A stretch of 52,885 bases of DNA, taken from the NCBI GenBank assembly GCA_009995545.1, contig JAACPI010000008.1, positions 1 to 52,885 of the forward strand, read 5' to 3'. Positions 1 to 9,389 of the stretch are shown piece after piece; position 1 is the stretch's first letter, and every line of letters begins with the position of its first letter. Both the position numbers and the translations under genes were made by a program. The notes beneath the pieces are model-generated. The model was not told the DNA's origin, did no database searches, and saw only the letters and a program-made list of their open reading frames with translations. The stretch is from a bacterium (lineage in GTDB: Bacteria > Patescibacteriota > WWE3 > 2-01-FULL-39-13 > JAACPI01).

Positions 1-55
1 GGAATTCCCCCCAACCCCCACTTCCGCCCGCCCGCAGAAGCGACTCTTTCGGATT
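1..55. repeat. Left copy of a perfect 55-bp inverted repeat (GC-rich, palindromic element, cut by window start)
   Basis: Bases 1-55 are the exact reverse complement of 1311-1365. Confidence 0.95.
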
Positions 56-208
56 GAAAAACTGCCAAAGAACCTGAAAAAATATCGTCTCGAACTTCAT
101 TTTGGGCCAAAAGCGGGCTTCCCTCATTTTTAATTGGACTAAATTCATTTTACTTGTTATCATATTTATGAAGGGTTAGATAAGCACCCATACTAATACT
201 ATCATACT

Positions 209-433
209 TTGGAAACTATGAAAAGTCAAAACAATAGTGAAACAATTGGGGATAAGATAAAACTACTTAGAAATAAGCAGGGTTTAACGCAGGACGAATT
301 GGCGAGAAAATCAGATCTTCCCTATACAACGCTGACCAAAATTGAAACAAATGTTATCACTAAGCCTTCTATTCAGACCGTTATGAAGATAGCCAAGGGT
401 TTGGGGATGACAATTGATGAGTTAATGAACTAA
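209..433 (+). CDS. XRE/Cro-type helix-turn-helix transcriptional regulator
   Basis: IGDKIKLLRNKQGLTQDELARKSDLPYTTLTKIE is a typical HTH_3 sequence. Confidence 0.9.
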   Translation: METMKSQNNSETIGDKIKLLRNKQGLTQDELARKSDLPYTTLTKIETNVITKPSIQTVMKIAKGLGMTIDELMN

Positions 434-438
434 ATTGT

Positions 439-1302
439 ATGAGGAATTTTCAAAAATTGTGGAATAAAAGTGCTGTAATTTATAACAAGTACGGTTTAAC
501 ATTTCCACAATATAAAAAAACGAATAAATTTATAACTGAAATCGTCCCCATTAAGCACGGGCAGATTGTGGTCGATTTAGCCTGCGGTACTGGGTTTACA
601 ACAAAATATATTTTGGAAAAGTTAGGTATCACTGGCATGATTTATGCTTTGGATTTTTCGTTTGAAATGATAAAACAAGCCAAAAAGAATATAGACGCAA
701 AAAATGTAAAATTTATTTTAGCCCCAGCAGAAAAAATATCCACTATCATCCCCGAAAAAGTCGACCTAGTATTATGTAATTCTTCTTTTTGGCAATTTAC
801 CGACTACGAGAAAGTATTAAGGGGCGTTAGCAAAACCTTAAAAGATAACGGAGTTTTTATTTTTAATCTCAATCAGCAGTTTTATGACTTTGGAATAAAA
901 GAGATATCTCACAGAAAAATGATTCTACAAGCTATATTTTCAGAATTAAAGGACAGAGGATATAATCCTGAGAATAAATTAAGAGAAAAACTTAATCAAA
1001 ATCAAATAAAACAATTGGCTATTAAAAATGGATTGAAACTTATGGAAGCAAAAATCCTTGAATTTCCAGGTTCCACATTAGAGGATAATATTAATTTTTT
1101 CAAAATTCCAGCTGTTGCACCATTTTTTGAAAAGGTCCCCGACTCAGTTCGTCAAAGCATTCTAAAAAAAGTTTACAATACATTAAAAACTAAGATAGAC
1201 AATACCTCGAAAAATAAATGGGTTTATTTTACTTTGAAAAAGAATTTGCCGCCAAACCGAGCGAAGCTCGAGGTTCCGCTAAAAGCGGAACGAAAAACTT
1301 AA
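439..1302 (+). CDS. Class I SAM-dependent methyltransferase (UbiE/Methyltransf_11-like)
   Basis: VVDLACGTGFTT motif I and downstream Rossmann pattern; C-terminus runs into palindromic repeat sequence. Confidence 0.85.
   Translation: MRNFQKLWNKSAVIYNKYGLTFPQYKKTNKFITEIVPIKHGQIVVDLACGTGFTTKYILEKLGITGMIYALDFSFEMIKQAKKNIDAKNVKFILAPAEKISTIIPEKVDLVLCNSSFWQFTDYEKVLRGVSKTLKDNGVFIFNLNQQFYDFGIKEISHRKMILQAIFSELKDRGYNPENKLREKLNQNQIKQLAIKNGLKLMEAKILEFPGSTLEDNINFFKIPAVAPFFEKVPDSVRQSILKKVYNTLKTKIDNTSKNKWVYFTLKKNLPPNRAKLEVPLKAERKT
1257..1291. repeat. Two adjacent small palindromes (CGAGC-GAA-GCTCG; GTTCCGCT-AAA-AGCGGAAC)
   Basis: Direct inspection; the second is a perfect 8-bp stem at 1273-1280/1284-1291. 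Confidence 0.8.
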
Positions 1303-1310
1303 AATCGTCC

Positions 1311-1373
1311 AATCCGAAAGAGTCGCTTCTGCGGGCGGGCGGAAGTGGGGGTTGGGGGGAATTCCGCCCGCCC
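1311..1373. repeat. Right inverted-repeat copy with its own hairpin (GGGCGGGCGGAA...TTCCGCCCGCCC) and G-quadruplex-type G runs
   Basis: Exact reverse complement of 1-55 over 1311-1365; hairpin arms 1333-1344 and 1362-1373. Confidence 0.9.
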
Positions 1374-1624
1374 TACAAATTTTGGGCGAAATCTGTTCGA
1401 ATTTTTTCGAACGCACACCGCCATTAAAATAAGAAATTATTAGAATACAATCCACAGGAAAGTCTGAGTTATTCGAAGTTGCTAAAATTTTATTCGTTAC
1501 AGATCTTAAAACCTCGACGGGAAATTACCTTTTGGGTTTTTAAGGACGAGTTAGTATTAATAACCGATATAGTCACAAAACGTTTTTGTGTTGTGCTAGA
1601 ATTAAAGTATATAGATAGCTGAAA

Positions 1625-2236
1625 ATGCCCAAAAGAAAAAAAGTAGTTTTACCACCACATAAAAACCTTTTACTTGTAATTCAACAGGTATTTGATCGAC
1701 ACCCAAAAGTAAAATTTATTTCTGTTGTAGTATTATTATTCTCTTACTTTTTGTTTGTGTCTTTTGCCCACGGAATAAAGCAAGGTTTGCTAATAAGTGT
1801 TCTTACTTGGTCTTTTTTTGTGCTTTGTACGCCCGTAGCCGAGGCAGGGATACTTATTGATTTTCCAATGCGTTTAATTACCAAAATTAGAATGGTATAT
1901 TCCGAAATAATGGTTTGGTTAGTAGCGATAATAATAAACATTGTTGTATTTATTACTAATCCTAAAATTTATGAGCAAACATTACTTTTGTCTCTTTTTA
2001 AACATGTATTAGATGCCCCTTATCCTTACTGGATAATTATATTCTTTTCTGCAGTAGGAACTTTTTTATCTATTTATATTGCAGATTCTATAATGGACTC
2101 AAAAAAACATAAAAACATACACCCCAGTTTTTTGTTTAAACACAAAACAGTTGTTTTTATTTTTTTAATTATTCTAGTTGTGGTTTTTTATGATTTTCTG
2201 CTTAATAAGATGGGTGTATCTATACCTCTAATTTAG
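1625..2236 (+). CDS. Polytopic membrane protein of unknown function
   Basis: Several hydrophobic segments; long uninterrupted ORF. Confidence 0.75.
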   Translation: MPKRKKVVLPPHKNLLLVIQQVFDRHPKVKFISVVVLLFSYFLFVSFAHGIKQGLLISVLTWSFFVLCTPVAEAGILIDFPMRLITKIRMVYSEIMVWLVAIIINIVVFITNPKIYEQTLLLSLFKHVLDAPYPYWIIIFFSAVGTFLSIYIADSIMDSKKHKNIHPSFLFKHKTVVFIFLIILVVVFYDFLLNKMGVSIPLI

Positions 2237-2279
2237 CGTCTTTCTTTTCTTTTTAACCATTAATACGCATAATCAGCAC

Positions 2280-3446
2280 ATGTCATACCCTATTTTAAAA
2301 TTAAAGTCCGGTCGAGAAGCAAGTGTTGGATTCAAACACCCCTGGATTTTTTCAGGTGCCCTAGAAGAAATAACTACCTCTGTTGAATTAGGTGCTTTGG
2401 TTCATATAGCAGATCGAAACGGTAGAATTATAGCGACTGGTGGGTATGAAGGAGAATCAAATATAGCAGTAAGAGTCTATAGTTTTTCCGAAACTGAAAT
2501 TGATGAGGCCTGGATAACAAAAACTTTAGAAAATGCCCAAGGCAAGAGAGAAATTTTAGGGTATGGTCCAAAAACAGATACTACTGGTTATAGATTGGTT
2601 TTTAGTGAGTCCGATAATCTTCCAGGTTTAGTTATTGATAGATATAGTGATGTTTTAGTGTTTCAAGTTTCCACAGCAAGTATACGTTTGTTACTTCCAT
2701 TAATCACTAAAGCTTGTGTAGAAGTTTTTAAACCAAAGTCCGTTATTTATAAAAATGTTGAGGTAAATGAAATTTTACATGGAGAAGCAGAAGAAAATGT
2801 AGAATTCTTAGAGTATGGAAAAAAGTTCGTATCCAACGTTTTGAAGGGGCAAAAAACAGGTTTCTTTTTAGATCAAAAAGATTTAAGACAGTTAGTTTCT
2901 AAATATTCTGATGATAAGAAAGTTTTAAACCTGTTTTCTTACACTGGGGCAACTAGTGTTGCAGCTCTTTTAGGTGGTGCTTTATCAGTACACAATGTTG
3001 ACGAGTCCGAGGCTGCTCTAGAAGTCAGCTCTACCCTTGCCAAGTTAAATAAGGCAGACCCGAAAAAACTAACAACCGATAGGGCTGATGTTTTTACATG
3101 GTTAAACGAAAACACTAAAGATTTATACGATATGGTAATTTTAGATCCACCTGCATTAACCAAGACTAAAAAAGATAAAGAGTCCGCTGGTAAGGCATAT
3201 CATTTTTTAAATAGAGCTGCAATGCGTCTTGTAAAAGAAGGGGGTATTTTAGTAACTTCCAGCTGCTCACACTTTTTTACTGTTGATGACTTGGCCTTTA
3301 CACTTAGGCGTGCTTCGGTTCAGGCTGGAGTTAATTTAGAGGTTTTAAACTATACAATTCAGTCACCAGATCACCCACTTTCGGTTTACTGGCCTGAAGG
3401 TTTGTATTTAAAATCTTTTATTTGTAGGGTTACAAAAAATAACTAA
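2280..3446 (+). CDS. RlmI/RlmK-like 23S rRNA (cytosine-C5) methyltransferase
   Basis: PUA-like N-terminus (GREASVGFKHPWIFSGAL), VLNLFSYTGATSVAALLGGA and LDPPALTK motifs. Confidence 0.85.
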   Translation: MSYPILKLKSGREASVGFKHPWIFSGALEEITTSVELGALVHIADRNGRIIATGGYEGESNIAVRVYSFSETEIDEAWITKTLENAQGKREILGYGPKTDTTGYRLVFSESDNLPGLVIDRYSDVLVFQVSTASIRLLLPLITKACVEVFKPKSVIYKNVEVNEILHGEAEENVEFLEYGKKFVSNVLKGQKTGFFLDQKDLRQLVSKYSDDKKVLNLFSYTGATSVAALLGGALSVHNVDESEAALEVSSTLAKLNKADPKKLTTDRADVFTWLNENTKDLYDMVILDPPALTKTKKDKESAGKAYHFLNRAAMRLVKEGGILVTSSCSHFFTVDDLAFTLRRASVQAGVNLEVLNYTIQSPDHPLSVYWPEGLYLKSFICRVTKNN

Positions 3447-4810
3447 AGATTCTGCTTAATTGTAACTGCTAAAAAGATTACAAAAAATACTAAGGCGATA
3501 AACATTAGCGCTATTCTCCAAAACTTTGGCTGGTAATGCTTTTTTAGGTATTTTTTGTTTAAAATATATACTAAAGGAAAGGCTACCATCATCGCTGCAG
3601 CATTAAGTAGGGCACTTAAAGTTAACAAAAGTCTTGGTTCTTTTACTCCAAACATAAGCAAGGCTATTCCTAATATAATTTGAGCCCACAAAGCCATGTA
3701 AAAAGCCAAGCTTAGATTAAACTTTTTGCCCTTTTTATAGGTAGTTAGCAAAATATTTTCACTAATAATTCGGCTACTGCTTTCTAAAACACCTATTTGG
3801 GTTGAAAACAGCATAAGCAGGGCAGTAAGTAAAAAAGATGTACCTACGAAAACATTGGTTCTTTGGCTTATTACCTCTACTTCTTTATAAATAAAACTTA
3901 ATCCGTCTTCTACCTGTAAACCGTGCAAAAGGCTTTTACTTAAAACAGCTAAAATGGCGATAGTAATAAAACCTAAACCAAAGAATACTAAAAAATGTTC
4001 GGCATTTACTGTTTTCCAAAGTTTTTCCCAGGTTTTCCTATTTTTATCATTATCTTCAAAGGTTTGCCCCTCAATATCTACAACTTCGTTTGATTTGGTA
4101 AACAAGGAGGTTATTTTTGCGGCAAATTTACCCATACCCAAACCCTTCTCTTTAATATAGTAACTTTGTGCAAAGTTTAAATTTCCCCCAGCACCACTAA
4201 ATGCAAAAGCCCCTAAAAAAGCTGCAATACTTACACCTTTTGGAAAAAACCAAAAACCTTCGCCTTTACCTACCAAACCCAGTGTAAAATCTGCCCAGTC
4301 TTTAGAGTTTGTTAAATAGATAGTTAAGATTAATATTAAGGGTAGCCCAACCATTATTATGGTTTTTTGTAGCGTTTCCATAGTTTTATAAAGGGATTTT
4401 CCTACAGTTAAAATAACCCCCACTACTAGTAAAATTACAATGGCAATTAATGTTTGGCTATTTAGGTTAAAAAGTTTCGAAATTATCTGTGCGCTTGCAG
4501 AGGAAAATCCGGGTAAAGCCCAAGGTATAAAAGTAGAAATTACAAACCAATAAGGCAGTGCTGGGTGGAGTTTTTTAAAGCCTAAGAATATGCTCTCACC
4601 CCAATATAGGGTGTAGCGCATAATTTCGGTGTTTAAGATAAACTGGAAAGCTATTCCTAGAAGAGCCCCCCAAATTAGCCCTAGGCCGTAATTGGCAGTA
4701 ATATACGGCCACAAAATAAGTTCCCCACTTCCTAATGCTAAACCTAAAAGTATAAAAGTTGGTCCTAGGGTTTTTTTAAGGCTTAAGGGCTGTGGTAGGT
4801 CATTCTTCAT
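3443..4810 (-). CDS. Nramp-related divalent metal transporter-like membrane protein (non-canonical motifs)
   Basis: LGPTFILLGLALGSGELILWPYITANYG in TM1 and 11 or so TM segments; overall Nramp-like pattern. Confidence 0.7.
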   Translation of the reverse strand: MKNDLPQPLSLKKTLGPTFILLGLALGSGELILWPYITANYGLGLIWGALLGIAFQFILNTEIMRYTLYWGESIFLGFKKLHPALPYWFVISTFIPWALPGFSSASAQIISKLFNLNSQTLIAIVILLVVGVILTVGKSLYKTMETLQKTIIMVGLPLILILTIYLTNSKDWADFTLGLVGKGEGFWFFPKGVSIAAFLGAFAFSGAGGNLNFAQSYYIKEKGLGMGKFAAKITSLFTKSNEVVDIEGQTFEDNDKNRKTWEKLWKTVNAEHFLVFFGLGFITIAILAVLSKSLLHGLQVEDGLSFIYKEVEVISQRTNVFVGTSFLLTALLMLFSTQIGVLESSSRIISENILLTTYKKGKKFNLSLAFYMALWAQIILGIALLMFGVKEPRLLLTLSALLNAAAMMVAFPLVYILNKKYLKKHYQPKFWRIALMFIALVFFVIFLAVTIKQNL

Positions 4811-4894
4811 CTTTCTATTTTAACATAATTGTTGTTGTAAATTGCCAAGTATTTTGTTGTCATATTTCCTTACTTATGTTATATTTTCCTTACT

Positions 4895-5167
4895 ATGTCT
4901 AAGACCGTAAGGATTACAAGTAAACGTCAACTGACCATCCCCGTTGAAATTTTTGAGAAAATGGGCTTAAAAAGAGGTCAAAATCTTTTAGCCGAAGAGA
5001 GAGACGGTGCGTTAATATTAACTTCTGCTGAAAGCAAATTACAAAAATTAAGAGGTAGTTTAAAAGTTCCTAAAAAGTATGTAGGTTTAGAGATTAATGA
5101 TTTAGTTGAGCAAGCTAAAAAAGACTATTTTAAAAAGATTTATGGCACAGGTAAAAAAGAAGAATAA
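4895..5167 (+). CDS. AbrB/SpoVT-type antitoxin (VapB-like)
   Basis: VRITSKRQLTIPVEIFEKMGLKRGQNLLAEERDG swapped-hairpin AbrB pattern; adjacent PIN toxin. Confidence 0.85.
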   Translation: MSKTVRITSKRQLTIPVEIFEKMGLKRGQNLLAEERDGALILTSAESKLQKLRGSLKVPKKYVGLEINDLVEQAKKDYFKKIYGTGKKEE

Positions 5168-5558
5168 ATATTTTGTAGACGCTAATTACTTTATTCGGTT
5201 TCTGATAGATGACTCAGCTAAACAAGTAGCTGAGGTCGAAAAGCTATTTTTAGATGCTTCTAGGGATAAAGTAAATTTACATACCTCAGTTTTGGTTATC
5301 TTTGAGATAAAATGGGTTTTATCCTCTCTCTATGAGTTTAAAAAGACCCGCATCGTAGATTCTATAGAGGAGTTGCTATCACTGGACTTTATAAAGTTTG
5401 AGGAAAAAGATCTTTTAAAAATATCTTTAGGCCTGTACAGGTATTCCAACTTATCTTTAGAGGATTGTTATCACTTAGTTCTTGCAAAGAGCTTAAATGT
5501 AGACAGTATTGCTACCTTTGATAAAAAATTATCCCGCTACTTTAAAAAATATGAATGA
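5142..5558 (+). CDS. PIN-domain toxin (VapC-like)
   Basis: YFVDANYFIRFLIDD... LEDCYHLVLAKSLNVDSIATFDKKL; start placed at the internal ATG at 5142, overlapping the antitoxin gene by 26 nt. Confidence 0.85.
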   Translation: MAQVKKKNKYFVDANYFIRFLIDDSAKQVAEVEKLFLDASRDKVNLHTSVLVIFEIKWVLSSLYEFKKTRIVDSIEELLSLDFIKFEEKDLLKISLGLYRYSNLSLEDCYHLVLAKSLNVDSIATFDKKLSRYFKKYE

Positions 5559-7278
5559 TCTTGTAACTGAGGTAAAAACTAGAATAGATATCATTGATGT
5601 AATTGGCAAGTACGTTACTGTAAAAAAAGCCGGAAGTAACTACCAATCACTTTGCCCTTTTCACAGCGAAAAAACCCCAAGTTTTATGATTAATCGGGAG
5701 TTGCAGATATATAAATGTTTTGGTTGTGGAAAAGGGGGGGATGTTTTTGATTTTGTTATGGAAATGGAGGGAATAGAGTTTGCCGATGCACTAAATAAAC
5801 TCGCAGAAGAGCTGAGTATAGACACCTCTTTATACGGTCACACAAAAAAAACCACAAACAACAGTATTTTGTACGAAATAAATGAAGCAGCATTAAAATT
5901 TTACGAGTACACCTTGCTTAATTTAAAAGTTGGAAAAATTGCCTTAGAATACCTTAACGAGAGGGGCTTAAATGAGGACCATATTAAAGAATTTAGGTTA
6001 GGTTACGCCCCAAACTCTTGGAATTCTTTGTATAACTATTTAATAAAGAAAAAGTATAAAGAGGCAGATATTTTAAAAGCGGGCTTAATAAAGCAGGGTC
6101 AGGGGGGCGGTTATTACGACTCTTATCGAGGCAGAATTATATTCCCGCTAGAAAACCAAGGTGGAAAAGTTGTGGGATTTTCCGGTAGAACTATTATTGA
6201 TGAAGACCCAAAGTACATAAACACCAAGGAAACCCCTATTTTTAATAAAAGTGAGTTCGTATTTAACCTAAATAGAGCCAAAACAGAAATTAGAAGACAA
6301 AAGGAGGTTATTGTAACCGAGGGGGAATTTGACGCCATAAAACCCTATATTAAGGGTATTAAAAACATTGTTGCCTTAAAAGGCACCGCGTTTACCGCCC
6401 TCCAAGCAAAACTTTTAAAAAGGTATGCCGAAACAGCCTACATATTTTTTGATAGTGATAGTGCCGGAGATTCCGCTGCACTTAGGGGTATAGAGATAGC
6501 TACAAAGGTTGGTTTAGATATTAAGGTGGCTAGTTTACCTGGCAAATATAAAGATCCTGACGAAGCAGCAAGCCAGTCTATAGATTTAATATATAAAGCT
6601 GTAGAAAATGCTGTTCCTGCGTATGACTATTATTTTAGCTATGCATTAAAGCAAAATGACTATAAAGATGCTCTAGGTAAAAAGAATATTAGTGAGTTTT
6701 TAATGCCTAAAATCAATAAAATTGAAGACCCTATTCTTAAAGATCACTACACTAAAAAACTTTCTGAGCTATTAGAAATTTCGGAGGAGGTTTTAAAGAG
6801 TACTCCCCGCAGTGAGGATAAAAAAGAAAATCTTAAAATGGAAGAAAAATATGTGGATCCTGTTGAGGATGCTTTATTTGTCTATCTTATTAGGTGTAAT
6901 GAAGAAATTTTTAAAAAGAATTTTTCTGAGGTTTCTAAAGAAAAATTATTACCTGAAAATCTTCTTAATCTTCTTATTGCGTATGAACAAAAGGTTATCT
7001 TAGGCAAAGATAAAAAGCCCGGCTTTATTAAAGAGAACAAGCTAGAATCACTATTATTAAAGCAACTAGGGGATTTTGATGAGTCTGTAGAGTTTCAAGA
7101 TAGGGTAATTTTAAGCCATATTCGAAATTACAAAGAAAAAAAGATAAAGCTAGAAATTAAAAATTTAACTGCCCAATTAAAAGACGCACAAGAGCTTGGT
7201 GACAACGAAAGACTGGACAAATTACAAAAAAAGTTTAGAATGCTAACGAACGTACTAAAAAAGTCTGAAAAGCCTTAA
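5551..7278 (+). CDS. dnaG: DNA primase DnaG
   Basis: Zn-finger YQSLCPFHSEKTPSFMINRELQIYKCFGCGKGGDVFDFVM; Toprim VTEGEFDAIK, FDSDSAG; ATG at 5551 preferred over 5509. Confidence 0.95.
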   Translation: MNDLVTEVKTRIDIIDVIGKYVTVKKAGSNYQSLCPFHSEKTPSFMINRELQIYKCFGCGKGGDVFDFVMEMEGIEFADALNKLAEELSIDTSLYGHTKKTTNNSILYEINEAALKFYEYTLLNLKVGKIALEYLNERGLNEDHIKEFRLGYAPNSWNSLYNYLIKKKYKEADILKAGLIKQGQGGGYYDSYRGRIIFPLENQGGKVVGFSGRTIIDEDPKYINTKETPIFNKSEFVFNLNRAKTEIRRQKEVIVTEGEFDAIKPYIKGIKNIVALKGTAFTALQAKLLKRYAETAYIFFDSDSAGDSAALRGIEIATKVGLDIKVASLPGKYKDPDEAASQSIDLIYKAVENAVPAYDYYFSYALKQNDYKDALGKKNISEFLMPKINKIEDPILKDHYTKKLSELLEISEEVLKSTPRSEDKKENLKMEEKYVDPVEDALFVYLIRCNEEIFKKNFSEVSKEKLLPENLLNLLIAYEQKVILGKDKKPGFIKENKLESLLLKQLGDFDESVEFQDRVILSHIRNYKEKKIKLEIKNLTAQLKDAQELGDNERLDKLQKKFRMLTNVLKKSEKP

Positions 7279-7374
7279 TATAAATTTATACTCATAATTT
7301 TTAACAAATTAAAATCCCCCTTAAGTAATAATTTTTAAATCGCCTTTTGCGATTTGACATTTACAAATACCCTT

Positions 7375-8469
7375 ATGGCTAAAAAGGTAGAAAAACTAAC
7401 CAAGGAACAAATATTAGATGAGCTTGTTAAAAAAGGAAAAGCTCAGGGATACCTGTTACAAGATCAAATAATTAAAGAGTTTCCAGAGGCCGAAAAAAAC
7501 TTGGAACTTTTAGATCAACTATACGAAAAACTTATTGAAGAAGGTTTAGATGTACTTGAAAACGAAGAAGAAGTTAGAGAAATGCAAAAAGCACCTAGTA
7601 TGGATGATGAAGCTGTTTTAAAAACTGCTTTAGATAAAAGTATAGCTGGGGATCCTGTACGAATGTATTTGCGAGATATAGGAAAAGTTAAACTTTTAAA
7701 TGCAGCAGAAGAGGTAGATTTAGCCCAAAGAATTGAAAAAAATGACCCAGTAGCGCGTGAAAAACTAATAAATGCCAACCTTAGACTTGTGGTAAGTATT
7801 GCCAAAAAGTATATGGGAAGAGGTTTAACTTTTTTAGATTTAATTCAAGAGGGAAACATGGGCCTAATGAAGGCCGTTGAAAAGTTTGACTGGAGACGTG
7901 GCTTTAAATTTAGCACTTATGCCACTTGGTGGATAAGACAGGCCATCACAAGAGCTATTGCTGATCAGGCACGTACAATTAGAATTCCTGTGCACATGAT
8001 CGAAACTATAAACAAGTTTAAAAAGATGCAGAGGGAACTTGAGCAGAAGTTTGAAAGGCCTCCAACCCCAGAGGAAATAGCTGAAAAGATGGAGATTGAA
8101 CCAGAAAAGGCTAGGGAAATAATGAAAATTTCATTGGAGCCTACATCTTTAGAAAGTTCCATTGGAGAAGATCAAGACACACAGCTTAAAGAATTTATTA
8201 GTGATGATGCCAGTCTTAGTCCAGAAGATCAGGCAAGCTACGAGTTACTAAAAGGTCAAATAACAGGTGTGCTAGATACCTTAAGCCCTAGAGAAAAAAA
8301 GGTTTTAGAGTTACGTTTTGGTTTAGAAGACCACCAACCTCGAACTTTAGAAGAAGTTGGAAAAGTATTTGGCGTTACAAGAGAACGAATAAGACAAATA
8401 GAAGCTAAAGCTTTAAGAAAATTAAGACATCCAAGCCGAAGCAGAAAACTTAAAGATTATTTGAGGTAA
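7375..8469 (+). CDS. rpoD: Primary sigma factor RpoD
   Basis: [13 protein letters not shown] (1.2), [29 protein letters not shown] (2.4), [24 protein letters not shown] (4.2). Confidence 0.97.
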   Translation: MAKKVEKLTKEQILDELVKKGKAQGYLLQDQIIKEFPEAEKNLELLDQLYEKLIEEGLDVLENEEEVREMQKAPSMDDEAVLKTALDKSIAGDPVRMYLRDIGKVKLLNAAEEVDLAQRIEKNDPVAREKLINANLRLVVSIAKKYMGRGLTFLDLIQEGNMGLMKAVEKFDWRRGFKFSTYATWWIRQAITRAIADQARTIRIPVHMIETINKFKKMQRELEQKFERPPTPEEIAEKMEIEPEKAREIMKISLEPTSLESSIGEDQDTQLKEFISDDASLSPEDQASYELLKGQITGVLDTLSPREKKVLELRFGLEDHQPRTLEEVGKVFGVTRERIRQIEAKALRKLRHPSRSRKLKDYLR

Positions 8470-8602
8470 ATAGACTTAAGAACTGAAGAACAAAATAGTT
8501 GAAATCTAGATAGAAGGCTAGTATTTACTCACTGATTGTCTTTAGCGAGATAATTCTGTATTTGGGTGCGAGATTATTTCTAATTTAGCCTAAACTTTTC
8601 TT

Positions 8603-9331
8603 ATGCCAAGTAAAAGTGATTTTGATAGCCTATTAGAGTTTTGGAATTCTCGTATTTTAACTACCCCTAGTCTTAAGACCCTGAGTCCTAATATTGAAGA
8701 TACAGAATCTATTAAAGATTTTTTGTACCAAATAACTTTGGAGGATATCTACAAATTTTTAAGCGATTTTAATTTTAAAGTAGTTAAAAATGAAGATGAC
8801 TTACAACACTTACATAAAATACTCGTCTCTATACCTCCAATCGATTACGGCTTTTACCCCAAAATTATTAAACAAACCCTTTCTGCCACCTGTGCTGGCA
8901 GCACCTTATTAGCAAACGCTGTACTAGCCAAATCAGATATACAATTTGAATATGCTAGGGCTAAGGGACATTCTTATAATTTTGTTTGGTTAGGCGATAA
9001 TTTATATATTTTAGATGGTGCAGATGCTGTCTTTGTTAAAGTTGGTAAGGATCAATTTTCAGATCAAGTAATTGATGGGGTAAAACTCAGAAGTTTATCA
9101 CACGATATCAGTAGAATTTCACACGATTTGGTAATGGTACTAAAACCAAAAGGTATATTAGTTAGTGTATTTGGTAATTACAGGGGAGTTTTAGACTCGA
9201 GAGCTGCAAAAGAGGATTTAGAAAAAAATTACCCAAAACTTTTGGGGTTGTGGCATGCGTATTTATTTAAAAAGGAGTTATTTATAAGTAGTAATAATAC
9301 CAGTTTTAAAAACTCGATTTTTAGAGATTAA
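8603..9331 (+). CDS. Putative transglutaminase/papain-fold-like protein
   Basis: Ordered C...H...D candidates: TCAGSTLLANAVL ... AKGHSYNFVWLGDNLYILDGAD. Confidence 0.45.
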   Translation: MPSKSDFDSLLEFWNSRILTTPSLKTLSPNIEDTESIKDFLYQITLEDIYKFLSDFNFKVVKNEDDLQHLHKILVSIPPIDYGFYPKIIKQTLSATCAGSTLLANAVLAKSDIQFEYARAKGHSYNFVWLGDNLYILDGADAVFVKVGKDQFSDQVIDGVKLRSLSHDISRISHDLVMVLKPKGILVSVFGNYRGVLDSRAAKEDLEKNYPKLLGLWHAYLFKKELFISSNNTSFKNSIFRD

Positions 9332-9389
9332 GTAATACTTTACAAAAAGTATTACTTTTGATAAAGTAATACTATGAACAAAGTAATAC
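9330..9389. promoter_or_regulatory. Four-copy AAGTAATACT operator candidate of the second VapBC locus
   Basis: AAGTAATACTTT (9330-9341), inverted AAAGTATTACTT (9346-9357), AAAGTAATACT (9363-9373), AAAGTAATAC (9380-9389). Confidence 0.7.

Noticed and set aside
1-1373. Calling the HTH-methyltransferase segment a complete transposon or restriction-modification system
   Set aside because: No transposase, nuclease or target-site duplication could be identified.
1218-1427. 69-aa ORF overlapping the methyltransferase end
   Set aside because: Lies in palindromic repeat DNA in another frame; no protein-like features.
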